Of a stretch of 64,000 nt of DNA, positions 17,707 to 27,988 are shown in pieces. Every line of letters starts with the position of its first letter. Position 1 is the first letter of the stretch. The position numbers and the translations under genes were made by a program. The stretch covers positions 1-64,000 of the forward strand of contig NZ_BAMZ01000021.1 of assembly GCF_000964225.1 (NCBI RefSeq), written 5' to 3'. Below the pieces are notes generated by a model. It saw only the letters and a program-made list of their open reading frames with translations, had not been told where the DNA came from and ran no database searches. The stretch is from Acetobacter syzygii (GTDB lineage Bacteria > Pseudomonadota > Alphaproteobacteria > Acetobacterales > Acetobacteraceae).

Positions 17707-18018
17707 ATTACCTTTCCCCCACTGTGCAGCAACTCCGCATGGGTTTTTATGTCCCCTCGGGAACTGTAAAAGAACATAACACGAACAAATAATGTCATCC
17801 TTTGGTGCGATTCTACAGGATCAATACATGGGTGCGCCGCACAGGCAGAGTATGAATACTTTATAAACGGCAGTTTTCTGCTGTTTTTTCTTCGCTTTTA
17901 ATTTGCGTCCCATGCTGTCCCATGCTATCCCACGTCAGACCACACAATATGGTTGCGGCCCCATGTTCCCCGCTCTCAAAGAACAGAAACCATTGGCTCG
18001 AAAGGACTTCTGAACTTC
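17707..18018. other. Intergenic region between rnpB and mraZ
   Basis: No gene seen. It contains the end of the rnpB transcript, an AT-rich stretch around 17855-17905 and the MraZ boxes. The mraZ leader would be about 80 bases if the candidate promoter is right. Confidence 0.5.
17903..17932 (+). promoter_or_regulatory. MraZ boxes over a candidate mraZ promoter
   Basis: Three TCCCA units (TGGGA on the other strand) begin at 17908, 17918 and 17928, exactly 10 bases apart, as in known MraZ operators made of phased TGGG repeats. They overlap TTGCGT (17903-17908), a 17-base spacer and TATCCC (17926-17931). MraZ is therefore likely to repress its own operon by covering the promoter. The promoter match is weaker than the repeat. 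Confidence 0.6.
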
Positions 18019-18501
18019 GTGAGTGTGTTCCTCGGCACGCATGAAAATCGATTCGACGCAAAAGGACGCGTCTCGATTCCTGCTGGGTTCCGCTCTGTTC
18101 TTAAGTCCCAGCAAAAGGAAGGCGACGCGCTGGTGATTCTCCGCCCCTCCCATACGCTGCCCTGCATAGAGGCGTGGCCCGCCGTGGCCTTTGCACGCCT
18201 GACCGAACCACTGGACCGGCTGGATATGTTCTCCGATGAACATGATGATCTTGCAGCCGCCATTTACGCAGATGCCTACCCCATGGACCCGGACCGCGAG
18301 GGGCGTCTGATTCTGCCAGATTTTTTGCGTGAACATGCCAGTCTGCAGGATGCCCCGACGGCGGCATTTATGGGTGTTGGCCGTATTTTTCAGATCTGGG
18401 AGCCGGAGGCCGCACGCCAGCGCCGGACCGAAGCGCGGCAGAAGTCCCGTCGTGTAACCATTCCCGCAGCCCCCCATACCAGCAGCCAGAGGGAAGACTA
18501 G
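18019..18501 (+). CDS. mraZ: Transcriptional regulator MraZ
   Basis: A 160-residue protein with two AbrB-like domains. VFLGTHENRFDAKGRVSIPA at the N-terminus is the MraZ signature, and the second repeat reads YPMDPDREGRLILPDFLREH. It forms ring-shaped oligomers and represses the dcw cluster in other bacteria. The start is GTG, either 18019 or 18025; AAAGGA lies 12 bases before 18019, so I chose that. It is the first gene of the dcw cluster, with three bases between it and rsmH. Confidence 0.92.
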   Translation: MSVFLGTHENRFDAKGRVSIPAGFRSVLKSQQKEGDALVILRPSHTLPCIEAWPAVAFARLTEPLDRLDMFSDEHDDLAAAIYADAYPMDPDREGRLILPDFLREHASLQDAPTAAFMGVGRIFQIWEPEAARQRRTEARQKSRRVTIPAAPHTSSQRED

Positions 18502-18504
18502 GCC

Positions 18505-19524
18505 ATGAATGCGCTTGTGCTCCCCTCCACCATTACCCCTCCAAGCAGTGGCCATGTGCCGGTTATGCTGGCCGAAGTGCTGCATTACCTGACCCCGGCC
18601 AATGGCGAGGCCATTCTGGACTGCACCTTTGGCGGGGGCAGCTATAGCTGCGCCATACTGAATGCGGCAGACTGTTCCGTATGGGCCATAGACCGCGACC
18701 CGGATGCCATTGCACGTGGGCAGGCCCTTTGCGCCACCTTGCAGCAAACCGAAGGCCGTTCGCGCCTGCATATGCTTGCTGGCAGCTTTGGCCACATGGC
18801 CGAACTGGCGGAGCAGGCCCACGCTCCGCGTTTTGATGGCATTGTAATGGATCTGGGGGTTTCCTCCTTCCAGATTGATGAGGCCGAACGCGGTTTTTCA
18901 TTCCGCTTTGATGGACCGCTGGACATGCGCATGGCCCGGCAGGGCCGGAGCGCTGCGGACATCATCAACACAGCGCCCGAAGCTGAACTGGCCGATATTT
19001 TCCATTTTTACGGGGAAGAACGCCACGCCCGCCGCGTTGCCCGGGCCATTGTTGCCGCACGGGCAGAAACCCCGCTCCACACCACCTTGCAACTGGCAGA
19101 AGTCATTCGCAGTGTAGTGCCACAGGACCGTTCAGGCATTGATTCAGCAACCCGCAGCTTTCAGGGGCTACGCATTGCAGTCAATGACGAACTGGGGGAG
19201 ATCGAACGCGGGCTGGAACAGGCGCTGACCCTGCTCAACGCGGGCGGGCGGCTTGTTGTGGTGTCCTTCCATTCGCTGGAAGATCGGCTGGTCAAGCGTG
19301 CCATGCAACGCGCTCTTGGCAAGGATGTCAGCTTTTCCCGCCATGACCCGCGTGCATCTTTGGCACCTGTTGCCCCGCCCGCCTTTGCTGGCCTGACCAG
19401 CAAGGCCATCCGCCCGACCGATGCCGAATGCAAGGCCAACCCGCGCGCCCGCAGCGCACGGCTCCGCGCCATGATGAAACGCCCTTCTCCATCCGCTTCT
19501 TTGACTAAAGGATTGAGTGCATGA
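18505..19524 (+). CDS. rsmH: 16S rRNA (cytosine(1402)-N4)-methyltransferase
   Basis: A 339-residue SAM-dependent enzyme (formerly MraW). [14 protein letters not shown] near the start, the SAM loop [47 protein letters not shown], and [20 protein letters not shown] are all conserved family blocks. It methylates C1402 in the ribosomal P site. Its stop overlaps the ATG of ftsL. Confidence 0.96.
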   Translation: MNALVLPSTITPPSSGHVPVMLAEVLHYLTPANGEAILDCTFGGGSYSCAILNAADCSVWAIDRDPDAIARGQALCATLQQTEGRSRLHMLAGSFGHMAELAEQAHAPRFDGIVMDLGVSSFQIDEAERGFSFRFDGPLDMRMARQGRSAADIINTAPEAELADIFHFYGEERHARRVARAIVAARAETPLHTTLQLAEVIRSVVPQDRSGIDSATRSFQGLRIAVNDELGEIERGLEQALTLLNAGGRLVVVSFHSLEDRLVKRAMQRALGKDVSFSRHDPRASLAPVAPPAFAGLTSKAIRPTDAECKANPRARSARLRAMMKRPSPSASLTKGLSA

Positions 19525-20525
19525 TTCCCCGCCCATTCACATGCTGCTGCGCTGTTCTGGCGATTGCATCGGGGTTCTTCCTTTATACAAAGAAACACCA
19601 GACAACCCTGCTGGACCAGCAGATATCCAGCATTGTTCATGAGACCGAGCACGTGCGCGCGCAAACCGCCATGCTACGAACGGAATGGGCACTGGAAAAC
19701 CAGCCAGAACGGCTGAGCGCACTTGTCAGCAAGCACGCAGCCTACCTGCAATCCATGGAACCAGCCCAGTTTGTGCGCATGGCCGATCTGGTGCAGCACT
19801 TACCTAATGTAACCAAGGACGCAGCGCCTGCGGCCTCCGGTACCGTACAGGCCGTGGCTCAGGCAGGCGGCAAGGTTATTGCACCACCGGCTGCTGTAGC
19901 AGCTGTGGCAGCACCCGTTGCCATAGCACAGGCCGTAGTTGCCACACCGCATATGGCTCCCCCGGAGCCTGAGCACGAGCGCGCGGCCACCGTAGCAGAC
20001 GCAACACCACCCCGCCCCCTGCCCGTGCGCACCGTGCGCACCGTGCGCCCACACCCGATGGTTGTGGCCATGAACAATCCGGCCCCTTCTGTGGCGCATG
20101 TTCTGGTTGCCCCAACCCCGGCACAGCCCACAGCTGCGCATGATGCCCCCGTGGTGCGCACAGCAAGTGTGGCGCACCGCCAGCCCTTACAGGCAGCCGA
20201 AACCGCAGTCCGCCCTACCCGGCAGACTGTAAGCGTTGCCAGCGCGGATGATGCGGAAACCGCCACCACACGCCATGTCGCCCCTGCTGCAAGCAGCCGG
20301 GCAGATGCCATGGCTCCCCGCCGTCTGGCCCAGAACAGCGATGATGCCACCCCCGTGCGCCACCCGCTGCCTGTTGCAGCCGCAAGCTGGCACCCGGTAC
20401 GCCAGCATAGAGCGCCCCTGAACGAAGGCTATATGGAAGCCCGCGCGACTTCCGGTTATACGAACGGGTCTTTGTTGAGTCGCGGTAGCGATGCGCTGCC
20501 TGCACCTGTTCCTGTAACCAACTGA
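19521..20525 (+). CDS. ftsL: FtsL-like division protein with a long Ala/Pro-rich extension
   Basis: A 334-residue protein, about three times normal FtsL. Residues 5-23 are a membrane span and 30-75 a coiled coil ([20 protein letters not shown]; then [16 protein letters not shown]), ending in the FtsL-type [18 protein letters not shown]. Everything after about residue 100 is Ala/Pro/Val/His-rich low-complexity sequence, predicted periplasmic and disordered. FtsL bridges FtsQ, FtsB and FtsW/FtsI. Identity rests on the N-terminal 100 residues and on position between rsmH and ftsI. Confidence 0.8.
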   Translation: MIPRPFTCCCAVLAIASGFFLYTKKHQTTLLDQQISSIVHETEHVRAQTAMLRTEWALENQPERLSALVSKHAAYLQSMEPAQFVRMADLVQHLPNVTKDAAPAASGTVQAVAQAGGKVIAPPAAVAAVAAPVAIAQAVVATPHMAPPEPEHERAATVADATPPRPLPVRTVRTVRPHPMVVAMNNPAPSVAHVLVAPTPAQPTAAHDAPVVRTASVAHRQPLQAAETAVRPTRQTVSVASADDAETATTRHVAPAASSRADAMAPRRLAQNSDDATPVRHPLPVAAASWHPVRQHRAPLNEGYMEARATSGYTNGSLLSRGSDALPAPVPVTN

Positions 20526-20556
20526 TCGTTTTGGCTGAAAGTCCTCCTGATACGAT

Positions 20557-22599
20557 ATGGTCGTTCCCCCACGCCATGATTCCGAAACCACACACACGAT
20601 TGGTGTAACGGGGGAAGACCTGCGCGCCCGTGCGCACAGGGAACAGATGCATGTGCGGCTTTTGTGGGTTTCCGCCGGGTTCTGCTTTCTGTTCTCTCTT
20701 GTCGCGGTTAAGCTGACAATCGCAACCGTGCTGCGGCCCATGGCACCCGAGCAGCGGCAGATTGCGCCACAGGTTCCCAAAATTCCCAAAATTGACCCCA
20801 AGGGCAGCTTGGCGGGCGATTACGCTCTGCCACAGGTGCACCGTGCATCCATTGTGGATCGCAACGGGCAAACCTTGGCCCTCTCCTTGCCTGTGGCACA
20901 GGTTTACGCCAACCCGCAGGAACTGATTGACCCGCAGGACGTGGCACACAAGCTTAAATCTGTTCTGCATGACCTGAACGAGCAGGAAACCGCACAGCGA
21001 CTGGCCCGGCACAAGCAGTTTGTGTACATCGCACGCAACATTACGCCACAGCAGGAACTGGCGATTAACAACCTTGGTATTCCCGGAATTTACTTTGAAC
21101 CGGGGGAACAAAGGCATTACCCGCTTGGTCACATGGCCGCCCAGATCATGGGGGCTGTGGATATTGACGATAACGGCATTGCCGGTGTGGAGCGGTTTTT
21201 TAACAAACGCCTTCTGGTAGACCGCAAACCCCTGCGGCTGTCGCTTGATATTCGCGTGCAATCCGCTGTGCGGGAAGAAGTTGCTGCGGCAAAAGACATG
21301 TTTCAGGCCATAGGGGCGTGCGGCATTGTTATGGATGTCCGCACCGGCGAAATTATTGCCATGGTCAGCCTGCCTGATTATGACGCAAATGAATTTTCCC
21401 ACGCAACAAACGACGAGCGGTTTAACCGGGCCGTAACCGGGTTGTATGAACCCGGCTCCACCTTCAAGCTGCAAACAACCGCCATGGGGCTGGAAACGGG
21501 GACAATCCATATATGGGATAGTTTTTCCTCCGTTCCGCTCAAAATCGGCCGCTTTACCATCCGGGATATGAAGAACGACCACTTTGCACCGTGGCTGTCC
21601 CTACCGGAGGTCATGGCTTATTCCTCCAACCCGGCAGCGGCCCATATTGCATTGGATGTAGGCGGCAAAAGGCAGGCGGAATGGCTGCGCGGCATGGGCT
21701 TTTTTGCCCCCGTTCCCGTAGAACTGCCAGAAGCCGCCCGACCGCTTGTGCCCCGCCAGTGGGGGCTTGCCACCACCATGACCGTGGGCTTTGGCCATGG
21801 TGTGGCTGAACCGCCTCTGGCAATCGTGCGGGGTACGGCTGCCACGGTCAATGGGGGTATTCTGGTAACCCCAACCCTGCTGGATCAGGAAAATCTGGAT
21901 ACAGAGGAGCAGCCCCTCTCCCCTGCGGCCCAGTTCCAGCAAGGCGTGCAAAATGCGGCTTTAAGCCAGACGCTCTCCCCCTCCGCCACGGGAACGCCTG
22001 CCACCAGTACCGGCGCGTCCATGCCAGAGGCACCCGTTGTTCCGCAGGGTGTGCGGGTTCTATCCGAAAGCAATTCAGCACTGCTGCGCAAGCTGCTGCG
22101 GCTGGACGTAACGCAGGGTACAGGCAAAACGGCTGAATCCCCGGGGTATTTTGTTGGCGGCAAAACCGGCACGGCAGAAAAAATTGGCCCACATGGGGGC
22201 TACCTCAAACACGTCAACATTTCTGCCTTTACCAGTATTTTCCCCATGAACGCCCCGCGCTACGCCGTGTACGTCATGCTCGACAGCCCGCAGGCCACGC
22301 CACAGACACATGGGTGGACAACGGCAGGGTGGAACGCAGCCCCCACGGTTTCGCGCATTATTTCGCGCATTGGTCCAATGTTGCAGATTTTCCCCGATCT
22401 GGCCCATGCCAGCCAGATTGATGCACAGCTTGCCATTCCCATGCACCCGGCGGTTCCTCGTGGTGTCCGGCCACTTGGGCCGGGGAATGACCCCGGCGAC
22501 CCACGCAAGCTGGAGGCCGAGCACCGTGCCGCCAAACTTGCGGCCAAGCAGGCGCTGGCCATCCGCAAAAAAACAGCAGCGGAGACCATGGACGAATGA
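20557..22599 (+). CDS. ftsI: Septal peptidoglycan transpeptidase FtsI (PBP3)
   Basis: A 680-residue class B penicillin-binding protein. A membrane span lies at about 37-58 (LLWVSAGFCFLFSLVAVKLT), then the PBP dimerisation domain. The transpeptidase motifs follow: S-x-x-K in EPGSTFKLQT near residue 300, S-S-N in AYSSNPAAAH near 357, and K-T-G in GGKTGTAEK near 535. It crosslinks septal peptidoglycan with FtsW. A basic, Ala-rich tail of about 40 residues after the transpeptidase domain is not standard. It overlaps murE by ATGA. Confidence 0.96.
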   Translation: MVVPPRHDSETTHTIGVTGEDLRARAHREQMHVRLLWVSAGFCFLFSLVAVKLTIATVLRPMAPEQRQIAPQVPKIPKIDPKGSLAGDYALPQVHRASIVDRNGQTLALSLPVAQVYANPQELIDPQDVAHKLKSVLHDLNEQETAQRLARHKQFVYIARNITPQQELAINNLGIPGIYFEPGEQRHYPLGHMAAQIMGAVDIDDNGIAGVERFFNKRLLVDRKPLRLSLDIRVQSAVREEVAAAKDMFQAIGACGIVMDVRTGEIIAMVSLPDYDANEFSHATNDERFNRAVTGLYEPGSTFKLQTTAMGLETGTIHIWDSFSSVPLKIGRFTIRDMKNDHFAPWLSLPEVMAYSSNPAAAHIALDVGGKRQAEWLRGMGFFAPVPVELPEAARPLVPRQWGLATTMTVGFGHGVAEPPLAIVRGTAATVNGGILVTPTLLDQENLDTEEQPLSPAAQFQQGVQNAALSQTLSPSATGTPATSTGASMPEAPVVPQGVRVLSESNSALLRKLLRLDVTQGTGKTAESPGYFVGGKTGTAEKIGPHGGYLKHVNISAFTSIFPMNAPRYAVYVMLDSPQATPQTHGWTTAGWNAAPTVSRIISRIGPMLQIFPDLAHASQIDAQLAIPMHPAVPRGVRPLGPGNDPGDPRKLEAEHRAAKLAAKQALAIRKKTAAETMDE

Positions 22600-24068
22600 G
22601 CACTTCCCTTTCCACTTTGCTGCATACATTTGGCCTGACCGCAAACAGTGGCCTGGACCCGTCTATTACCGGCATTACAGCGGATAGCCGGCAGGCGGGG
22701 CCGGGCATCATATTTGCGGCCCTTCCCGGCACACGGGTGGATGGCCGTAATTTTATTGGCACTGCCGTGGCGCAAGGTGCGGCTGCCGTTCTTGCCCCGA
22801 CCGGAACAGTGTGGCCGCAAGGCGTGCCCCCTTGCCCATTGGTTACCTGCCCCAACCCCCGCCATATGCTGGCTTTGTGGGCTACGGCACTGGCAGGCCC
22901 ACAGCCTGCCCATCTGGTGGCCGTAACAGGCACAAATGGCAAAACCAGCACAACCGACTTTCTGCGCCAGCTATGGACCCTGCAAGGCCACAAGGCCGCA
23001 GGTATTGGCACGTTGGGGCTGACCGGCGCAGAGGGAACGGGCGTCAGCTTCCCTGCCCTGACGACCCCAGACCCCGTTGCCCTTGCCAATGGTCTGGCCG
23101 CGCTGGAGAATGCGGGCGTGCATTACGCTGCACTCGAGGCATCCTCCCACGGGTTGGAACAGGGGCGGCTGGATGGGCTGCACCTTCAGGCCGCAGGCTT
23201 TACCAACCTGACCCGCGACCATCTGGACTACCACGGCACAATGGAGGCCTACCGCGCCGCCAAGCTGGGACTGTTTGAAAGGCTTTTGCCAAAAGGGGGC
23301 ATTGCGGTTGCCAATGCGGATATGGACCCCGCAACACTGGACGCCCTGCGAACCCTTACCCAAAGCCGCAACCAGCACCTGCGCCTAACGGGGAGCAATG
23401 GCACAACCCTGCGCCTGCTGGCCTGCCGCCCCCTGCCCAGCGGGCAGGAGTTGAGTGTGCGCTGCAATGGGCACACCCAAACAGTCATGCTTCCCCTCCC
23501 CGGGCGTTTTCAGGCAGACAATGCCTTGCTGGCCGCAGCACTGGCTGTGCAGGACGAGGCCGCATTACCCCATGTTCTGGACCTGCTACCTGCACTTACC
23601 GGTGTACGCGGGCGCATGGAGCGTGCCGTATTACTCCCCAACGGGGCCAGTGCCTATGTGGATTATGCCCATACACCAGATGCGCTGGGTCACCTGCTGT
23701 CTTCCCTGCGCCCCCATGCGCATGGGCGGTTGATTGTGGTCTTTGGCGCAGGGGGAGACCGGGACAAAGGCAAACGCCCCCTTATGGGCGAGGCCGCCAC
23801 CAATGGTGCGGATATTGCCATAATTACAGACGATAACCCCCGCTCGGAAGACCCGGCGCACATTCGTGCGCAAGTGCGCGCAGGCGCACCCGGTGCGCTT
23901 GAAATTGGGGATCGGAGGCAGGCCATAGCAGAGGCACTGTCCATGCTTGGATCGGAGGATGTGCTGGTGGTGGCTGGCAAAGGCCATGAACAGGGCCAGA
24001 TTATAGGCTCAACCGTTCTGCCGTTTGATGATGCGGCCGTTATTCGCACTCTGGCAGGTCAACCATGA
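22596..24068 (+). CDS. murE: UDP-MurNAc-L-Ala-D-Glu:meso-DAP ligase
   Basis: A 490-residue Mur ligase. The ATP loop is VAVTGTNGKTSTTDFL, with ASSHGLEQGRLDGL in the central domain. The C-terminal DDNPRSEDP carries the DNPR motif that selects meso-diaminopimelate rather than lysine. It adds the third residue of the stem peptide in the cytoplasm. It overlaps both ftsI and murF by ATGA. Confidence 0.97.
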   Translation: MSTSLSTLLHTFGLTANSGLDPSITGITADSRQAGPGIIFAALPGTRVDGRNFIGTAVAQGAAAVLAPTGTVWPQGVPPCPLVTCPNPRHMLALWATALAGPQPAHLVAVTGTNGKTSTTDFLRQLWTLQGHKAAGIGTLGLTGAEGTGVSFPALTTPDPVALANGLAALENAGVHYAALEASSHGLEQGRLDGLHLQAAGFTNLTRDHLDYHGTMEAYRAAKLGLFERLLPKGGIAVANADMDPATLDALRTLTQSRNQHLRLTGSNGTTLRLLACRPLPSGQELSVRCNGHTQTVMLPLPGRFQADNALLAAALAVQDEAALPHVLDLLPALTGVRGRMERAVLLPNGASAYVDYAHTPDALGHLLSSLRPHAHGRLIVVFGAGGDRDKGKRPLMGEAATNGADIAIITDDNPRSEDPAHIRAQVRAGAPGALEIGDRRQAIAEALSMLGSEDVLVVAGKGHEQGQIIGSTVLPFDDAAVIRTLAGQP

Positions 24069-25474
24069 CCAGCCTGTGGACACGCACGGAGCTGGAACAG
24101 GCGACAGGCGGGCGCTTCCTCCCCGCGGGTGCGCAATCTGGTGCAGCACAGACCGATTTATCCGTAACCGGTATTTCCATTGATACACGGACCCTGCGGC
24201 CCGGAGACCTGTTTATTGCGCTCAGGGGTGATGCAAGCGACGGACACGCCCACGTGCAGACCGCACTGGACAAGGGAGCCGCCTGCGCCATGGTGCACAC
24301 GGCGGATGGCTTTACAGACCCCCGCGTGCTGGTTGTGGCAGATACAATGGAGGGCCTGCAGCATCTGGCGCGCGCAGCGCGCGCCCGCTTTGCAGGCAAG
24401 GTTGTGGCTGTCACCGGCAGTGTTGGCAAAACCACCACCAAAGAGATGCTGCGCCTGTGCCTTGGTGCCAATGGCAAAACCCATGCGGCTGAAGCCTCCT
24501 ACAACAATCACTGGGGTGTTCCGCTCACTCTTGCCCGCCTCCCCCGGGATGCCGCGTTCTGCATTAGTGAAATCGGGATGAACCATCCCGGCGAAATTCT
24601 CCCCCTTGCCAGCATGGTCCAGCCAGATGTGGCCATAATAACCACCATAGGGTCCGCTCATCTGGGCCATATGGGGAGCCTGGATGCCATTGCGGCGGAA
24701 AAAGCGTCCATCATCACCACCCTGCCCACAGGCGGGATTGCCATTGTGCCCGATGATGCGCATGGCGCATCCTTTTTTGCTGCGGCAGCACAACACACCG
24801 GTGCAACCCTTTGGGCAGCGGGAGCCAGCCCCAACAGCACCGCGTATATGAGCCATATCCGCTCAGGGGCTGATGGCACTCATTTTACTGCCCGCATTGC
24901 CGGAGCGGAAGAGTTGGTCCATGTGCCCGCACCCGGCCTGCATCTGGCCCGCAACGCCCTGAGCGCACTGGCCGCCTGCGCAGCCCTTGGCGCAGACCTG
25001 CCCAAGGCTACAGCAGCGCTGGAGCTTTGGGCTCCGGGCAAAGGGCGCGGCGCGCTCAGCCATATTGCAGGGGGAGCCATCACCTTGCTGGATGAGAGCT
25101 ATAACGCATCCTCCGCATCCATCCGTGCGGCACTGGATGTTCTTCATCACCTCCCCGCCACCCGACGCATTGCCATTCTGGGCGACATGCGGGAACTCGG
25201 GGACTTTTCCACGGTTGAACATGCGGCCCTTGCCCAACCGGCAGCTGCCTCAGCCGATCTTGTTTTTTGCTGCGGACCTCACATGAAAACCCTTTTTAAT
25301 GCCCTGCCCCACGCCAAGCAGGGCGCATGGGCGGACAATGCCGCCTCTCTTGCTCCTCTGGTCTGCGCAGCACTGCGCGGGGGGGATGCCGTTCTGGTCA
25401 AAGGCAGTCTGGGCAGCCGCATGAGCGATGTGATTGCAGCCCTTGGCACCCTGAACACTGTGGAGCCTGCCTGA
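24065..25474 (+). CDS. murF: UDP-MurNAc-tripeptide:D-Ala-D-Ala ligase
   Basis: A 469-residue Mur ligase with the N-terminal domain SVTGISIDTRTLRPGDLFIA, the ATP loop VAVTGSVGKTTTKEMLRLCL, the central NNHWGVPLTLARL and SEIGMNHPGEI, and the C-terminal LDESYNASSASIRAALDVL. It adds the D-Ala-D-Ala made by Ddl. The next gene starts directly after its stop. Confidence 0.97.
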   Translation: MTSLWTRTELEQATGGRFLPAGAQSGAAQTDLSVTGISIDTRTLRPGDLFIALRGDASDGHAHVQTALDKGAACAMVHTADGFTDPRVLVVADTMEGLQHLARAARARFAGKVVAVTGSVGKTTTKEMLRLCLGANGKTHAAEASYNNHWGVPLTLARLPRDAAFCISEIGMNHPGEILPLASMVQPDVAIITTIGSAHLGHMGSLDAIAAEKASIITTLPTGGIAIVPDDAHGASFFAAAAQHTGATLWAAGASPNSTAYMSHIRSGADGTHFTARIAGAEELVHVPAPGLHLARNALSALAACAALGADLPKATAALELWAPGKGRGALSHIAGGAITLLDESYNASSASIRAALDVLHHLPATRRIAILGDMRELGDFSTVEHAALAQPAAASADLVFCCGPHMKTLFNALPHAKQGAWADNAASLAPLVCAALRGGDAVLVKGSLGSRMSDVIAALGTLNTVEPA

Positions 25475-26569
25475 ATGCTCTATCTTCTGGTCTCCCACGC
25501 TGTGCATGACGGGCACATTACGCTCCTCAACCTGCTACGTTACATCTCCTTCCGGGCTGGTTGCGCCTGCATGACCGCACTGGGCATAAGCCTGTTGCTG
25601 GGCAGGCCACTGATTACCATGCTCCGTCGCATCCAACGTTACGGGCAGCCCATCCGCGCCGTGGGGCCAGAACGGCATATTACTGAAAAAGCCGGAACCC
25701 CCACCATGGGGGGAATGCTGATCCTGATTTCGCTGACCATAGCCACGCTGTTATGGGGCAATCTGGAGAACGGGTTTGTCTGGGCGGTTCTGCTGACCAC
25801 TCTTGGCTTTGGCGTTATTGGCTTTGCCGATGATTACCGCAAACTTGCCCGGCGCAATACGGACGGTCTTTCCAAACGTGCACGGCTGGGGTCGGAATTT
25901 GCCATATCGCTCATATGTGGTGGGTGGTTGCAGTATTTAATGCCGCCAGAACTGGCCAACCATCTGGCCTTCCCCTTTGCCAAGGAGCTGCTGCTCCCCC
26001 TTGGTCTGCTTTACCCGGTATTCGCCATGATCGTGATTACCGGCTTTGGCAATGCCGTTAACTTTACAGACGGGCTGGACGGGCTGGCAATTGGCCCTGT
26101 GGTGGTGGCGTCCTTGGTATTTGCCATTTTGTCCTACGTTGTGGGCAACCATGTTTTTGCCGACTATCTTCAGGTGCACGCCGTACCGGGCACTGGGGAA
26201 CTTGCTGTTTTCTGCGCCGCACTTGTTGGCGCGGGGCTTGGTTTTTTGTGGTTTAACGCCCCTCCGGCTGCCGTGTTCATGGGCGATACCGGGTCGCTCT
26301 CCCTTGGGGGCGCGCTTGGCTCCCTTGCCGTCGCCATCAAGCATGAACTGGTCCTGTGCATTGTTGGGGGGCTGTTTGTGGTAGAAACCCTCTCCGTCAT
26401 TATTCAGGTTTTCTGGTACAAACGCACTGGGCGGCGGGTATTCCTTATGGCGCCCATTCACCACCATTTTGAGAAAAAGGGCTGGGCCGAGCCCAAAATT
26501 GTTATCCGGTTCTGGATTGTCTCCATTGTATTGGGCATGTGTGGTCTGGCCACACTCAAACTACGATGA
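25475..26569 (+). CDS. mraY: Phospho-N-acetylmuramoyl-pentapeptide transferase
   Basis: A 364-residue membrane enzyme with about ten spans. The family motifs are FADDYRKLARRNTDGLS (Asp pair for Mg and lipid phosphate), NAVNFTDGLDGLAIGP, and FLMAPIHHHFEKKGWAEPKI (the HHH loop). It makes lipid I from UDP-MurNAc-pentapeptide and undecaprenyl phosphate. The ATG follows the murF stop with no gap and overlaps murD by ATGA. Confidence 0.97.
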   Translation: MLYLLVSHAVHDGHITLLNLLRYISFRAGCACMTALGISLLLGRPLITMLRRIQRYGQPIRAVGPERHITEKAGTPTMGGMLILISLTIATLLWGNLENGFVWAVLLTTLGFGVIGFADDYRKLARRNTDGLSKRARLGSEFAISLICGGWLQYLMPPELANHLAFPFAKELLLPLGLLYPVFAMIVITGFGNAVNFTDGLDGLAIGPVVVASLVFAILSYVVGNHVFADYLQVHAVPGTGELAVFCAALVGAGLGFLWFNAPPAAVFMGDTGSLSLGGALGSLAVAIKHELVLCIVGGLFVVETLSVIIQVFWYKRTGRRVFLMAPIHHHFEKKGWAEPKIVIRFWIVSIVLGMCGLATLKLR

Positions 26570-27981
26570 ACACATTGAACGCCGCACTGTTTGCCGTGAA
26601 ACGTTTTGCCGTTCTGGGTCTTGGCCGCAACGGCCTGCCTGCCGTGCAGACCCTTTCCGCCTGCGGTGCGCAGGTTCAGGCATGGGATGATGGAGAGGCA
26701 GGCCGACAGGGCCTGCACGCCGCTCTGGCCCATATGCCCCCCGCACAGGCGGCCCGCATAAGCTGCGCACCACTGGATCGTCTGGATGGGTTTGACGCAC
26801 TTGTGCTCTCCCCCGGCATTCCACACCACCTCCCCCGTGTGCATCCGGTAGCGGCTCTGGCCATTGCAGCAGGGGTGCCCATTCTGTCCGATGCGGAACT
26901 GCTTTACCGGGCTGTACGTGCCGCTGGCAGCAAAGCGCGTTTTGTAGGTATTACCGGCACCAACGGCAAATCCACCACCACCACCCTGCTCGCGCATATT
27001 CTGCAACAGGCCGGTCTGCCTGTGGCCGCAGGCGGCAACCTTGGCCCTGCGGCCCTTGCCCTCCCCCTGCTGCCCGATAACGGCATTTATGTGCTGGAAA
27101 TGTCATCCTACATGCTGGAAAGGCTGGACAGCCTGCACTTTGATGCCGCCTGCCTGCTTAACCTGACCCCCGACCATCTGGACCGCCATGCGGGCATGGA
27201 AGGATATGCGCAGGCCAAACAGCGCGTGTTTGCCGGGCAGACAGCACAGGATCTGGCCGTTATTGGCATTGATGACGCATGGTGCACCAGCATTGCCACA
27301 ACACTGGCCAAGGCTGCGGCTCCGTGCATAACCGTTTCCGGCGCAAATTCCGCAGCCAGTTATTACGGCAAAAATGGTGCGATCTGGCACAACGGTACGG
27401 AACTGGCCACAACAGGCCCTGCCCTGCCCGGCACCCATAATGCCCAGAACGCAGCCGCTGCCCTGGCCATGGCGCTCTTTTTGGGCGTGGACAAAACCGT
27501 AGCCGCAGCCGCCATTGCCACATTCCCCGGCCTGCCGCACCGGCAAAAGCTGGTTGAAAGCTGCAACGGCGTTGCCTTTATAGATGACAGCAAAGCCACC
27601 AATGCCGATGCCGCATCCCGCGCTCTGGGGTGCTATGACCGATTGGTCTGGATTGCTGGCGGCATGGCCAAAGAGGGTGGGATTGAACCATTAGCGCCCT
27701 ATTTTAACCGCATTGAACATGCTTTTCTGATCGGGCGGGACGCGGCAGAACTGGCGGCAACGCTTGCACACCACAATGTGCCCCATACCGTGGTGAACAC
27801 ACTGGAAAATGCGGTACCGCAGGCTTACACTCTGGCACAGCAGACTCACACACCCGTCATTCTGCTCTCACCCGCCTGCGCAAGTTTTGACCAGTACGGT
27901 GGGTTTGAGGCACGCGGGCAGCATTTTCAGGCGTTGGCCCGTGCGGTTCATGCGCAACAGATGAGCAGAACGGGGCAATAG
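26566..27981 (+). CDS. murD: UDP-MurNAc-L-Ala:D-Glu ligase
   Basis: A 471-residue Mur ligase beginning with the Rossmann-like RFAVLGLGRNGLPAVQTL. The ATP loop is FVGITGTNGKSTTTTLL, the central domain has LEMSSYMLERLD and NLTPDHLDRHAGM, and the C-terminal domain has FIDDSKATNADAASRAL. It adds D-glutamate to UDP-MurNAc-L-Ala. I start it at ATG 26566, which overlaps the mraY stop; a longer start at 26539 lies inside mraY. Confidence 0.97.
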   Translation: MNTLNAALFAVKRFAVLGLGRNGLPAVQTLSACGAQVQAWDDGEAGRQGLHAALAHMPPAQAARISCAPLDRLDGFDALVLSPGIPHHLPRVHPVAALAIAAGVPILSDAELLYRAVRAAGSKARFVGITGTNGKSTTTTLLAHILQQAGLPVAAGGNLGPAALALPLLPDNGIYVLEMSSYMLERLDSLHFDAACLLNLTPDHLDRHAGMEGYAQAKQRVFAGQTAQDLAVIGIDDAWCTSIATTLAKAAAPCITVSGANSAASYYGKNGAIWHNGTELATTGPALPGTHNAQNAAAALAMALFLGVDKTVAAAAIATFPGLPHRQKLVESCNGVAFIDDSKATNADAASRALGCYDRLVWIAGGMAKEGGIEPLAPYFNRIEHAFLIGRDAAELAATLAHHNVPHTVVNTLENAVPQAYTLAQQTHTPVILLSPACASFDQYGGFEARGQHFQALARAVHAQQMSRTGQ

Positions 27982-27988
27982 AACAAGC

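Noticed and set aside
20215-21582. 455-codon open frame on the minus strand
   Set aside because: Antisense to ftsL and ftsI; no recognisable motif, Cys/His-rich shadow composition.
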